Shown: positions 44,484-54,389, counted from the stretch's first letter. The stretch is 64,000 nucleotides of DNA from an uncultured Bryobacterales bacterium (GCA_951813065.1 CATOTH010000009.1:310001-374000), one strand, 5' to 3'. The notes: generated by a model from the letters alone, not told the origin. Made by a program: numbers and translations.

Positions 44484-46831
44484 GCGGCACCCTCCGTTGC
44501 GTCGGGCTGACGTGCCTTCTCACTGGGTTTTGTCGGGCGGGTCGCCTTCAGCCGCCGTCGGGGTCCAGGCATCAGCAGGGCGAACGCAGCCACGCCGGCG
44601 ATTCCGAGAACGGTGATCTCACCCAGAGTGTCAAGAGCACGGAAATCGACAAGGATCACGTTGACGATGTTGCGGCCGTGGCCACCCGGAACGGCTGTTC
44701 GTTCAAAGTACTCCGTGACGGCTCGTTGCGGTGGTTGCGCAGTCACTGCGAGGAGTACGAGCGTAATCGAAACGCCAACGGTCAGTGCGACCAATCCGTT
44801 CCTGATGCGTATCGCTCTGGACGGCCAGATCTCCTTGCTGAAGTCAGGCAACTTGAGCAAGACCATAGCGACGAGCACGGTGACAAGCGTCTCGACAATC
44901 AACTGAGTCATCGCGACGTCAGGCGCCCCGAAAATCAGGAAGATAAGAGCAGTGCAGGTACCCACCACGCCAAGTGAGCAAATCGCCAGGAACCGTGTTC
45001 TCGCCAGAATTGTCACCACTGCCGAAGCGGCGACCAACAGTGCGAGAGACCATTCCAAGAGGGTTGCCTGAGGAGTCTCGGTCGGCCAGCGGATTGCATC
45101 CTTGATGACGAGGGTCACCGCTAGGCCCAGGCCGAGGGTCGCGAATACGATCAGGATGTATCGCCGTTGGATGCCCGATTGAACGCGGCGCGTCTGCCAC
45201 GCAGCAAGTCGGGAGACACCGGCCATGACCACGTCGTACGCCTGGTCGCCGGTAAGCGGAAGTCGGGAGACCGCGCGTCCAAAGCCACCGAACACGGCTT
45301 TCCGTCGCCAGAAGATCAACACGGCCGTGGCCAGAGTGGTCAACGACAGCCAGAAAGCTGCGGTGGAGCCGTGCCACGGATCATGTTCGAAGTGCGGCTG
45401 GTAACCCATCACTGACGCTGCGGCGGGCACTAGCAGGCGGTTGAAAGCGAACTGGGGCTGCAAGCCAAAGACGAGCCCCGCAATGCCTAGGGTTAGTGGG
45501 CCGACCCAGAGAGTCCAACGACCTTCGCGGGGCACTTTCGGAGAGTTGGGGGAGTCGCCCAAGAAAGGTTGAACCGCTATCAGCAATGCTGCCGCGGCGA
45601 TCAGAACAGCAGCGGCGAACATGGCCCAGACGGCATAGGGCGCGGACTCGGGCAAAAACCCTGCAGTGTAGAGCAAATCCTTTCCTAGGAATCCGATCGT
45701 CAGGGGTAAACCAGCCATTGAGGAGGTCGCCAAGACGGTCGCCGCAAAGGTAAGCGGCATGGGCTTACGCAGTCCACCGAGCAGCCGAAGGTCCCTAATG
45801 CCCGTGGAGTGCTCGATGGTACCGACCGCCAGGAACAGGGCAGCCTTGTACAGCGCGTGGATTAAGACGAACGACATGGCTGCAAGCAGACCGACCGAAG
45901 CAGTGCCTCCTTCAGAGCCCACCGGAGAGCCCAGGAACATGACACACGTCCCCAAGGCCATGATCGTCGTGTAGGCCAGCACCTGCTTCAGATCGGTGCG
46001 AGTTAGAGCGAGGACGGATGAATACACCGCTGTGACCGCGCCGACGGCGGTCAGAGTCTCCATCCAAAGATCCGTGCCCCCCAGCAAAGGGGTAAGACGG
46101 GCTAACAAGAAGACCCCGGCCTTCACCATGGTGGCTGAGTGCAGGTACGCGGAAACCGGCGTGGGGGCCGCCATCGCATTCGGGAGCCAAAAGTGAAACG
46201 GGAACTGCGCCGATTTTGTGAAGGCACCGGCGAGCACCAAGATCACTATGGCCTGGTAGTGCGGATGCTCTACCAGGCTCGCCGGGCTCGCGAGCATTTC
46301 GCGCAGGCTCAGTGTCCCGGCGGCATCGCCCAGCAGCACAAATCCCGCCAGCATCGCCAACGCACCGGCCCCCGTGACGAGGAGCCCCTGTAGTGCCGCA
46401 CGCCGAGCGGTTGCATCCTCGTGGTCATAGCCGATAAGGAGGAAGGACGTGATTGTGGTCAGTTCCCAGAAGACGAAAAGCAGGATGAGGTTGTCCGACA
46501 GGACGAGTCCGAGCATTGCGAGCATGAATGCTACAAGGAACGTCGTGAATCGTCCCCTTTGGGGATACCCGCGCATGTATTCGCTGGAAAAGAGCAGGAT
46601 GAAGCTGCCGATTCCGGTAATCAGCAGCGCAAACAACAGGCTCAGACCATCGACGATAAAGCCGAGGGCAATGCCTCGTTGAGGAAGCCAAGCCACTTCC
46701 CAGGCCAGGGTCTCACCGCCGGCGGTGGCCGGCACCATGGTGCAGAACCAGGCAAACAGTGCAACTGGCAGCGCCACCACAAGACGCGCGTACAGCGGCA
46801 CCCTAGCGTCTATCTTGAAGCCGGAAGCCAT
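44480..46831 (-). CDS. mrpA: Na+/H+ antiporter subunit MrpA
   Basis: This 783-residue protein has the full MrpA length and is related to NuoL. The antiporter core carries LIGYDHEDATARRAALQG (conserved Glu helix) and FWLPNAMAAPTPVSAYLHSATMVKAGVFLLAR (conserved Lys helix). The C-terminal part (FGAPDVAMTQLIVETLVTVLVAMVLL and the last two helices) is the MrpA-specific extension. First gene of the operon. The Mrp complex exports Na+ in exchange for protons and supports alkali, salt and bile-acid tolerance in known bacteria. No clear promoter was identified upstream. Confidence 0.95.
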   Translation of the reverse strand: MASGFKIDARVPLYARLVVALPVALFAWFCTMVPATAGGETLAWEVAWLPQRGIALGFIVDGLSLLFALLITGIGSFILLFSSEYMRGYPQRGRFTTFLVAFMLAMLGLVLSDNLILLFVFWELTTITSFLLIGYDHEDATARRAALQGLLVTGAGALAMLAGFVLLGDAAGTLSLREMLASPASLVEHPHYQAIVILVLAGAFTKSAQFPFHFWLPNAMAAPTPVSAYLHSATMVKAGVFLLARLTPLLGGTDLWMETLTAVGAVTAVYSSVLALTRTDLKQVLAYTTIMALGTCVMFLGSPVGSEGGTASVGLLAAMSFVLIHALYKAALFLAVGTIEHSTGIRDLRLLGGLRKPMPLTFAATVLATSSMAGLPLTIGFLGKDLLYTAGFLPESAPYAVWAMFAAAVLIAAAALLIAVQPFLGDSPNSPKVPREGRWTLWVGPLTLGIAGLVFGLQPQFAFNRLLVPAAASVMGYQPHFEHDPWHGSTAAFWLSLTTLATAVLIFWRRKAVFGGFGRAVSRLPLTGDQAYDVVMAGVSRLAAWQTRRVQSGIQRRYILIVFATLGLGLAVTLVIKDAIRWPTETPQATLLEWSLALLVAASAVVTILARTRFLAICSLGVVGTCTALIFLIFGAPDVAMTQLIVETLVTVLVAMVLLKLPDFSKEIWPSRAIRIRNGLVALTVGVSITLVLLAVTAQPPQRAVTEYFERTAVPGGHGRNIVNVILVDFRALDTLGEITVLGIAGVAAFALLMPGPRRRLKATRPTKPSEKARQPDATEGAA

Positions 46832-47263
46832 TAGTCCGCCGTTGTGCTCAACCGCATGGCCGCCACCTCGGCTCGATCCTACGTTGGCGACTTGGCACTA
46901 CTGGTATACAGCCTCTAGCTCAGCGCGGTGGAGTGCCCGCTCGGTCATTGACACTTGTTCGATGGCGCGAGAGGTCTCACTCGTTATTGTAGGAACCGTT
47001 GCTATCCGCATCAAATCCGAGGAAATCGGTGGCACCTCAGGCGCCTGCCACCTCCTCGTTTTCCGCTACGGTGCGAAGAGCGCGGATCGGGCAAGACTAT
47101 CCGGCGAAGCGATGGATGCGGCAGGAATTTCAAGCGCAGGGCCAGGCCGCCTGTGGCAAGCCCGCGCCAATCACCTTGCGTTCGGGAATGTGCCGCGATG
47201 GCCCCGCAGGACACGATCCGACCGGTGCTGCACAGCCTTGATACTCCAAGCGCTTCGGTTGGT
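46832..47263. other. Intergenic region upstream of mrpA
   Basis: It lies between the end of the DUF1501 gene and mrpA on the same strand and should hold the mrp promoter. No convincing -35/-10 pair was found. No gene or RNA was recognised. Confidence 0.4.
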
Positions 47264-48697
47264 TCAGGCGAGAATGCCCGTGACTATCTCGCCATGCACG
47301 TCAGTCAAGCGGAAATCGCGGCCCGCATAGCGGTAGGTCAGGCGCTTGTGGTCGAGACCGAGGAGATGCAGGATCGTGGCATGTAGGTCGTGGAAGTGGA
47401 CCTTCTTCTCGATTGAGTAGTAGCCGTAGTCGTCCGTCGCTCCGTATCGCAGGCCCGGTTTCACCCCCCCGCCCGCCAGCCAGTAGGTGAAGGCCTCAGG
47501 ATTGTGATCGCGCCCGTCAGCGCCCTGAGCGGTGGGGGTTCTCCCGAACTCGCCTCCCCAGACCACCAGCGTGTCTTCGAGCAGCCCGCGTGCCTTCAGG
47601 TCCTTAAGCAGCGCCGCAATCGGCCTGTCGACCTCGCTGGCGTTCCTCGAATGGTCCCGGTACAGATTATTGTGCTGGTCCCACTTGTAGGTGTGGCTGC
47701 ACTGGACGAAGCGGACACCGGCCTCGGAAAACCGTCGGGCCATCAGGCACTGCCGTCCGAAGTCCTCCGTTACCGGATTGTCGATGCCGTACATCCGCAG
47801 TGTCGCCTTGGACTCGCCCGACAGATCCTGAAGGTCGGGTGCCTCGGCTTGCATTCGAAACGCCAGTTCGAACGACTCGATGCGTCCCTCGAGGTGCCGG
47901 TCCGGACCGTTCTCGGCGATCTGGTCCCGATTCATGCGCTGAAGGAAATCGATCTCCATGCGCTGGATGTCGCGAGGCGTCTCTTCGTTTGTGATGAAGG
48001 GGATCTTCGAATCACGCGCCGGTATTCCAACCGAACCAACTGCGGTCCCGCCGAAGGGGGCGGGAAGGAAGGCAGGAGAGTAGTTGTTCGCGCCACCGTG
48101 GCTCTGGGTTGGGCCGATCGTCAGGAAGCCCGGCATGTTCGCGTTCTCCGTGCCAAGGCCGTAGGTGATCCAGGAACCCATGCTGGGCCGGACGAATGTG
48201 TCGCTTCCGGTGTGCAACTCAAGGAGTGCGCCTCCATGGCGTGAATTCGATCCGTGCATCGAGTTGATGAAGCAGATGTCATCGACGAGAGAGGCAACTT
48301 CGGGGAACAGTTCGCTGACCCACATGCCGCTCTCTCCGTATTGCCTGAACGCCCAAGGCGACTTCAGCAGGTTGAATGTCTCGCTGGAGACGACGTTCGG
48401 ACGCGCGAACGGAAGCGGCTTGCCGTGATCTCGCTGGAGCAGCGGCTTGTAGTCGAACGTGTCCATCTGGGAGGGGCCACCGTGCATGAACAGGAAGATC
48501 ACTCGCTTCGCTCGCGGTGCGAAATGTGGTGAGCGAGGGGCGAGGGGATCACTGTCGGCATCTCCCTGCGTCGAAGCGGCGCGCGCCTCTTCGCCCAGCA
48601 GCGCTGCCAGCGCCAGGCTGCCGAAACCGGTTGCGGTGTCCCGCAGCAACTGCCGTCTGCTCGTCGTGGATGGACGTGGGATCCAGTGCCGGTTCAT
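47264..48697 (-). CDS. DUF1501 family Tat-exported protein
   Basis: This 477-residue protein has a twin-arginine-like leader (STTSRRQLLRDTATGFGSLALAALLGEEA). Motifs are FLFMHGGPSQMDTFDYKP, WITYGLGTENANMPGFLTIGP, MARRFSEAGVRFVQC, VVWGGEFGRTPTAQGADGRDHNPEAF split by no gap, and LTYRYAGRDFRLTDVHGEIV. It is the closest relative in the window of the copy at 32460-33890. It follows its cytochrome partner by 8 bases, cytochrome first. Confidence 0.9.
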   Translation of the reverse strand: MNRHWIPRPSTTSRRQLLRDTATGFGSLALAALLGEEARAASTQGDADSDPLAPRSPHFAPRAKRVIFLFMHGGPSQMDTFDYKPLLQRDHGKPLPFARPNVVSSETFNLLKSPWAFRQYGESGMWVSELFPEVASLVDDICFINSMHGSNSRHGGALLELHTGSDTFVRPSMGSWITYGLGTENANMPGFLTIGPTQSHGGANNYSPAFLPAPFGGTAVGSVGIPARDSKIPFITNEETPRDIQRMEIDFLQRMNRDQIAENGPDRHLEGRIESFELAFRMQAEAPDLQDLSGESKATLRMYGIDNPVTEDFGRQCLMARRFSEAGVRFVQCSHTYKWDQHNNLYRDHSRNASEVDRPIAALLKDLKARGLLEDTLVVWGGEFGRTPTAQGADGRDHNPEAFTYWLAGGGVKPGLRYGATDDYGYYSIEKKVHFHDLHATILHLLGLDHKRLTYRYAGRDFRLTDVHGEIVTGILA

Positions 48698-48705
48698 CGG
48701 TGCCC

Positions 48706-51700
48706 TCAGTTAATGTACAGGAACTCGCTGGACCCGATCACTGCCTTGCAGAAGCTCTGCCAGGCCCGGGCGCGACGCTCCTGCGGGTCTGTCGATCGGC
48801 CTGCAAGTGCTTTCTCGATGTTTGCAACGAAAGTCAGGGCGCGATCGGTCTCGGCTGGCTGCGGCGGCCGGCCGAGAACACGCTCATAGGTATCTCGCAC
48901 CCTGCCTGCGTCGTCGAGGTCTTCGTCTTCGAGCAGTCGGTCCGCCATCCTGCGAGTGTGCCGCAGCATGAGCGACCCGTTCATCATGAAGAGTGCTTGC
49001 GGTGCCACTACCGTCTCGCCTCGGTTTCCGTTCGGCACGGACGGGTCCGCGAACTCAAATGCGCCGAACACATCGTAGAGCGAACTGCGAACCACCGGGA
49101 GGTAGACAGCTCTGCGATTGCGATCGTAGTCTAGGTCGCCCCTCGATCGCGTCGACGCGACACGTGCCCTGTCACGGACATCCAGGATCGACCCGCCCAT
49201 CGAGAGGTCCAGATCGTCGGAAAGATACACGATGGCGTCTCGCATCGGCTCGACCTCGAGCCGGCGCCGGTTGGCTCTCCACAGCAGGTTGTTCTCGGGA
49301 TCGGCCGCGTTCGCTTTCTCGTCGTACGCGGAGCTCATCCGGTATGTGCTCGATAGCAAGATCAGCCGGTGCATCCGCTTGATCGACCAATCGCTTCGGA
49401 CGAACTCCGATGCCAGCCAGTCGAGCAGCGGCTGGTTCGAGGGATGCTGACCTAGGCGTCCGAAGTTATCGGTTGACGCAACGATCCCGCGACCGAAGTG
49501 CCAGCGCCAGAGGCGGTTAACCATGACGCGCGCCGTCAGTGGGTGATCCGGGCTCGCCAGCCATTTGGCCAATTGGAGACGCCCACTAGCTCCTTCCGGG
49601 ATCTCGGGTTGTGGCGCGTACGAGATTGCGGATAGGAAACCGCGGGGAACGGACTCTCCCAGAGTCCAGTGGCTCCCGCGCACGTGAATCGGGATATCCG
49701 CGATCTCACCGCTCTCTCGCACTCCCATTGCCCGCGGGAATTCGGGTGTGCTGGCTTGCAGTTCCTTGAGCTCCCGGTCAAGCTTCGTTAGGCGCCGCTG
49801 AACATCGTGCGGATAGTAATTGCGAGCCTGTCTCGGTGGACGGAACGGCCCGTACTTCTCGTACAGGAATACCCTGAATTGCTCCGACCCTGAATCCGGA
49901 AGGGACGGTTCCTCGGTGTCGTCCTTGTAGCGTTCGTTCTTATAGTTGATCGAGGCGGCTTCCGGATACAGGATCCGCCATTGCTCTGCGGCATGATCGA
50001 ACAGCTCTTGGTATCGCCCCGCAAGTTGTTCCTTGGAAGCATACGTCCTGCCACCCAGAGCCCTCGCCGCTGGAGATGCCCGGATGTCAAGTGAATGGCC
50101 ACTTCTATAGGCGTGCCACGCGTAGAGGATCGAGGCGGTAGCACCCCTGTCGCGGTTGAGTCTTTCGACCCACTGCTTCAGGAACTCGGGGTTGAGGTCG
50201 TACTCGCGGGCGGCCCGCGCTTCCGTCTTGGGTGTATCCGCGGATTCGGCCAGCCGGCTTGGGGCGATAGCGAGTGACTCGAAGTACGGAAACCGGGACA
50301 AGTGTTCGAGCCGAATCGTGTTCGCGCCGGTTTCCAAGGGAAAAATACCAGCGACCGACCAGCCTTCCGTGCTTGCCGAGGGCACCCGGTTGTTGACAGC
50401 AGGTTGCCCGCTCTTCATCAAGAGACCGTTGATCAGGATGTCGGCCGTGCCGCTTTCGGTCGCGAGAGCCTTGAAATCCAACTGGAAATCGCCGCCTGTT
50501 CCGACTGTGACGTCGTATTCGGCGTAGAAGGGGCCTTTACCTTTGGCAACCGCGTTCTTGTCGCCCTTGACCAGCTTTCGCACGACGTTTCCGCGGTCAA
50601 ACTCGCCAGAATCCCGCAGCATGGTCCCGACAGTCTCCGAGACCGCTTCTCCGGCCGACAGGATTGGGTCGATCTTGAGATCTCTCGAGCTCAAAACTTC
50701 GTCGGCAGCGAGAAGGTAGTCGCCCGCGCGCGCCCATTCACCCACGACCAAACTCTCGTTCTGCGCGTCGGTGATGGCGACGATCTCGTTCTGCTTCGCC
50801 TGGATCGATTTGTGGTGCGCTTCAAGTCTGTCGCGATCAGGCTTGGGGGCTAACACGTACTCATGCCATTCCGCGACCACCTTGAAGTTCTCCATGGTCT
50901 TGGAACTCTTGAAGATTCCCGCAAGGGCGTAGTAGTCTGCAGTCGGTATCGGGTCGAACTTGTGGTCGTGGCACCGCGCGCAGCCGACGGTCAGGCCCAT
51001 AAAAGCGCGCGCGGCTGTGTCGAGTTGCTCGTCGACGATGTCCATTTGCATCTTGACCGGGTCGTCTTCGGCCAGCATCTTTGGGCCGAGCATCAGGAAT
51101 CCCGTGGCCGTCCAGCGCTCGAATTGCGTTTCAAGATCGTCGGTCAGCGGAAGCAGGTCACCTGCGATCTGTTCCGCTATGAAACTGTCGTATGGCTTGT
51201 CTTTGTTGAAGGCGTCAATTACGTAGTCGCGATAACGAAAGGCGTTCTTGAACACGAGGTTCTCATCCACTCCGTTGGAATCCGAGTACCGCGCGACGTC
51301 GAGCCAATGGCGCCCCCAGCGTTCGCCGTAGCGAGGAGACGCCAGCAGGCGGTCGATCACACGCGAGAACGCACCTGGCGAATCGTCTTCGAGAAATCCA
51401 GCGATTTCCTCAGGACGCGGGGGGAGGCCGATCAAGTCGAAGTATACCCGGCGGATCAGGGTCCGCCTGTCGGCAGGCGGAGCCGGCCCAAGGTCTTCGG
51501 CCTCAAGCTTGGAGAGTACGAATGCATCGACCGGCGTGCGAGCCCATTCCGGGCCACTGACTGCGGGTACGCTTGTTTCTTCGGGAGCGACGAACGACCA
51601 GTGAGGGTTCTTACTCGGCTCTTGCGGAGGTGTTTCCGCTCCCCAGGTTGCGCCAAGGCTCACCCAGCGCTCCAGAATCGCTATTTCCCCGTCGGAGAGC

Positions 51701-52044
51701 CTGCCCGTTGGAGGCATGCTCAGCTTCTCGTCCTGTTGACGGACCGCCTGCACGAGCAGGCTAGCCTCCGCGTCACCCGGCAGCACGGCCGGACCGCGGC
51801 TACCCCCTGTCAGTACGCTATCGCGGGAATCCAAGCGCAGGCCACCCATCGCGACGTTGCCGGCCGAGGAGTGACAGGAGAAGCAATTGCTTGCCAGTAG
51901 AGGGCGGACGCGTTTCTCAAAGAATTCTGAGCCGCTGTCTCCCCAAAGGGGAGGACTAGCCGCCAACGCTATCAATCCACCGAGCAGCCAAGCCCCAAAA
52001 TCTCTCCTGATGGTCACCACCTCAACTCTAGGCGAATTCCACAT
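48706..52044 (-). CDS. Large DUF1549/DUF1553 cytochrome-like protein with inserted binding-type domain
   Basis: This 1112-residue protein is counted from ATG 52044; GTG codons at 52020 and 52017 give a tighter leader (FGAWLLGGLIALAASPPLWG), so the exact start is open. C54-FS-C57-H58 marks PSCyt1, and DUF1549 contains RRVYFDLIGLPPRPEEIAGF, YGERWGRHWLDVARYSDSNG and CARCHDHKFDPIP near residue 355. About 460 residues separate that motif from DUF1553 (ARVMVNRLWRWHFGRGIV), against about 165-200 in the two sister proteins. The extra part includes a beta-rich stretch (FQLDFKALATESGTADILINGLLMK) like a carbohydrate-binding or laminin-G-type fold. Probably periplasmic, working with the following DUF1501. 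Confidence 0.88.
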   Translation of the reverse strand: MWNSPRVEVVTIRRDFGAWLLGGLIALAASPPLWGDSGSEFFEKRVRPLLASNCFSCHSSAGNVAMGGLRLDSRDSVLTGGSRGPAVLPGDAEASLLVQAVRQQDEKLSMPPTGRLSDGEIAILERWVSLGATWGAETPPQEPSKNPHWSFVAPEETSVPAVSGPEWARTPVDAFVLSKLEAEDLGPAPPADRRTLIRRVYFDLIGLPPRPEEIAGFLEDDSPGAFSRVIDRLLASPRYGERWGRHWLDVARYSDSNGVDENLVFKNAFRYRDYVIDAFNKDKPYDSFIAEQIAGDLLPLTDDLETQFERWTATGFLMLGPKMLAEDDPVKMQMDIVDEQLDTAARAFMGLTVGCARCHDHKFDPIPTADYYALAGIFKSSKTMENFKVVAEWHEYVLAPKPDRDRLEAHHKSIQAKQNEIVAITDAQNESLVVGEWARAGDYLLAADEVLSSRDLKIDPILSAGEAVSETVGTMLRDSGEFDRGNVVRKLVKGDKNAVAKGKGPFYAEYDVTVGTGGDFQLDFKALATESGTADILINGLLMKSGQPAVNNRVPSASTEGWSVAGIFPLETGANTIRLEHLSRFPYFESLAIAPSRLAESADTPKTEARAAREYDLNPEFLKQWVERLNRDRGATASILYAWHAYRSGHSLDIRASPAARALGGRTYASKEQLAGRYQELFDHAAEQWRILYPEAASINYKNERYKDDTEEPSLPDSGSEQFRVFLYEKYGPFRPPRQARNYYPHDVQRRLTKLDRELKELQASTPEFPRAMGVRESGEIADIPIHVRGSHWTLGESVPRGFLSAISYAPQPEIPEGASGRLQLAKWLASPDHPLTARVMVNRLWRWHFGRGIVASTDNFGRLGQHPSNQPLLDWLASEFVRSDWSIKRMHRLILLSSTYRMSSAYDEKANAADPENNLLWRANRRRLEVEPMRDAIVYLSDDLDLSMGGSILDVRDRARVASTRSRGDLDYDRNRRAVYLPVVRSSLYDVFGAFEFADPSVPNGNRGETVVAPQALFMMNGSLMLRHTRRMADRLLEDEDLDDAGRVRDTYERVLGRPPQPAETDRALTFVANIEKALAGRSTDPQERRARAWQSFCKAVIGSSEFLYIN

Positions 52045-52218
52045 GCTATGCCAAGGCGCTTTGGGGTACCGTTCTTCGTGGTTTCGGCAACTTGGACGTT
52101 TCCAGCGTGTGCCGAGATCCACGAATCGTGGTGTTTGTCGGTTGGCCGAGAGGTTGTGTCTATTGTCGAGGCCGACGCATCAGAGAAATGGCGCCCCGTC
52201 CCAAGGAAGTGATTGCCA

Positions 52219-53523
52219 CTACGCGAAGAAAATGTAGCGGCCAATGAATACCGCCGCAAGCACGTGCAGCAACCATGATGCTTCTCCTGCACGGCCGCGC
52301 AGGATCTTGAGAGCCGAATAGGAGATCAATCCCATGGCGAGACCATCCGCGATGCTGTACGTCAACGGCATTCCTGCCACCACGAATAGTGCCGGCACGG
52401 CGGTGTCGATGTTGTCCCAGTCGATTTCCCGCGCCAAGCCCACGGTTGTTGCCCCAATGATGATTAATGCTGCAGCCGCCACGGCCGATGGAACTGTGGA
52501 GACGAGTGGCACGATCGGGAGAGAAAGCAGAAAGAGTACCCCAGTGACGACCGCGGTCAGGCCCGACCGTCCGCCAGCCTCGATCCCCGTAGCGCTCTCG
52601 ATATAGGTCGTCACAGTCGACGTGCCTGCCAGGGCCCCGGCCATGGTGGACGCTCCGTCAACGCCCAGCATTCGCCCCAGGCGCGGTACTCGACCCTCGC
52701 CGTCGTCTAGGCCGGCCTTCTTGATAACACCGACCATCGTGCCTAGGGAGTCGAATAGGTCGACGAACACCATCGCGAGGATTAGGTCGACAAGTTCCCA
52801 GGCAAGCACTCCCCGCAAGTCGAGTTGGAGGACGGCGTCGAGGGCGTCTCCTTCGTGCTGGGCAAGCGAGCCGGACATGCCAAGGGGAATGGATACGACA
52901 GTGGCCGCCCCGATGCCAATCAGCAGTCCGGCTCGCACCCCCCGTGAAAGTAGAGTGGCAGTGAATAGCAAAGTTGCGATCGCGAGCAGGACCGGTGGAT
53001 CGGTGAGGTCTCCGCGTGTGACCAGCGTCGCTTCATGAGCGCGGATAAAACCGCCGTTGCTGAGTCCAATCACGACCAGGAACATGCCGATGCCCGCACC
53101 AATCGCAGGCAGCAACTCCTTCGGTAGCGCTTTGAGCAATGCCTGCCTCACACCGATCAAGGTCAGCACGACGAAGACGATTCCGGATAGCAACACCATG
53201 CCGAGAGCTTGCTGCCAGGTGAGGCCCGCGCCTTGCACCACTGTGTACGCAAAAAAGGCGTTTAACCCCATGCCGGGTGCCACGGCGAGCGGGGCACGAG
53301 CCCAGAGGCCCATCGCAATCGTTCCGAGACCGCTCACCAGGCAGGTTGCAAAGGCCGCGGCAGCGGGTGGGATGCCTGCGTCGGCAAGGATTGCCGGATT
53401 GACGGCGACGATGTAGCTCATTGCGAGGAACGTCGTGATTCCGGCTATGACCTCGGTCCGGACGGAAGTGTCCAGGCTTTTCAGTTCGAAGTGTCGTTCG
53501 ATGCGTTCCTGAAGCGAGGGCAT
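52219..53523 (-). CDS. NCS2 family purine permease (AzgA-like)
   Basis: This 434-residue membrane protein starts at ATG 53523; an upstream in-frame ATG at 53556 adds 11 residues. The AzgA/PbuG branch is shown by RTEVIAGITTFLAMSYIVAVNPAIL, APGMGLNAFFAYTVV, VDLFDSLGTMVGVIKKAGL and GTSTVTTYIESATGIEAGGRSGLTAVV. Family members import guanine, hypoxanthine or adenine with protons across the inner membrane. It stands alone on its strand, with no purine-catabolic gene adjacent. Confidence 0.92.
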   Translation of the reverse strand: MPSLQERIERHFELKSLDTSVRTEVIAGITTFLAMSYIVAVNPAILADAGIPPAAAAFATCLVSGLGTIAMGLWARAPLAVAPGMGLNAFFAYTVVQGAGLTWQQALGMVLLSGIVFVVLTLIGVRQALLKALPKELLPAIGAGIGMFLVVIGLSNGGFIRAHEATLVTRGDLTDPPVLLAIATLLFTATLLSRGVRAGLLIGIGAATVVSIPLGMSGSLAQHEGDALDAVLQLDLRGVLAWELVDLILAMVFVDLFDSLGTMVGVIKKAGLDDGEGRVPRLGRMLGVDGASTMAGALAGTSTVTTYIESATGIEAGGRSGLTAVVTGVLFLLSLPIVPLVSTVPSAVAAAALIIIGATTVGLAREIDWDNIDTAVPALFVVAGMPLTYSIADGLAMGLISYSALKILRGRAGEASWLLHVLAAVFIGRYIFFA

Positions 53524-53886
53524 GGCAGTCGCACCATTATTCCCCAATGGCCACACTCCCAGCCGTTGGGAGTTCGTCAGCTCAGCATTTGATCAGTGTT
53601 GTGGCGTCGATGGGCGCCTCGTTGGTCCGGATCGGCCACCAAGCAGTCCAGAGCCGACCGGCTGGACTCTCCTGGATCGGTGATCAGGGTGTCGTCGCGG
53701 ACCGGGCTTGCTCCACACACCATGGTCGAGGGTGAAGAATGATGCCCGGAAAATCCCGCTGGGTTGAGCCATGTCCCGGCTCCTGCGCCTTCGTGAGAGC
53801 TGCCCGGACTGCGAACGTATAGACCCGCCCCGTGGGAGTCAGCCCCCTAGCGGTCGCCATCTCTTATCGGTGGACGTCTGCTCGGA
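53524..53886. other. Intergenic region between the Cys-rich gene and the permease gene
   Basis: Both flanking genes are on the minus strand. No small gene, RNA or terminator was recognised. Confidence 0.4.
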
Positions 53887-54345
53887 CTAAAGCACGAGCT
53901 TGTCGGGACTCATTCCTCCGCAGCCGCCTTGGCTGAAGGGACGCGGACAGCCGCCCGAGTAGCATGCCGATCCGCTGAACCCGTTCGGGCCAATGAACGA
54001 AATCCATTCCCTGACCTTGCCACGGACTGCCGGGGCGGTCGCGTTCTGCTCGGCAATCATGTATTGGCTGAGTCCCCAGATTGTTCGCGAGAGGTTGCAC
54101 GGGCAGCAGCAGGTATAAGCGCTGTTGTCGGAACAGCATGGTGCAGGGATAGAATCCAGTGCTGCCTTCTTCACGCTCTCTTGCGACGCCGTCAGCTTGA
54201 TGTCGGTATGCCACTTCATGAATTGCCGCGACTGGGATTCGACATCATGGAACGTGATTTCGGTGGCCCCGGTGCCTCTCGTGTGAAGTAGGCCGGCGGA
54301 CCCAGCCGCCACTAGCCAAAGAAACTGCCTTCTGGCGTGCCGCAT
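53887..54345 (-). CDS. Uncharacterised Tat-exported cysteine-rich protein
   Basis: This 152-residue protein starts at ATG 54345, giving a twin-arginine-like leader (HARRQFLWLVAAGSAGLLH). The mature part holds nine cysteines in three groups: PAPCCSDNS, TCCCPCNLSRTIWGLS, and ACYSGGCPRPFSQGGCGGM. The clustering suggests metal binding. The C-terminal third has the look of PCYCGC-type exported proteins, but the motif is not the same and no family was assigned. It is 44 bases after the DUF1080 gene and may belong to that operon. Confidence 0.7.
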   Translation of the reverse strand: MRHARRQFLWLVAAGSAGLLHTRGTGATEITFHDVESQSRQFMKWHTDIKLTASQESVKKAALDSIPAPCCSDNSAYTCCCPCNLSRTIWGLSQYMIAEQNATAPAVRGKVREWISFIGPNGFSGSACYSGGCPRPFSQGGCGGMSPDKLVL

Positions 54346-54389
54346 TCGTTCAGGATAACCCAGCGCTCCCAGGTTCCTTCCGGTCCGCT

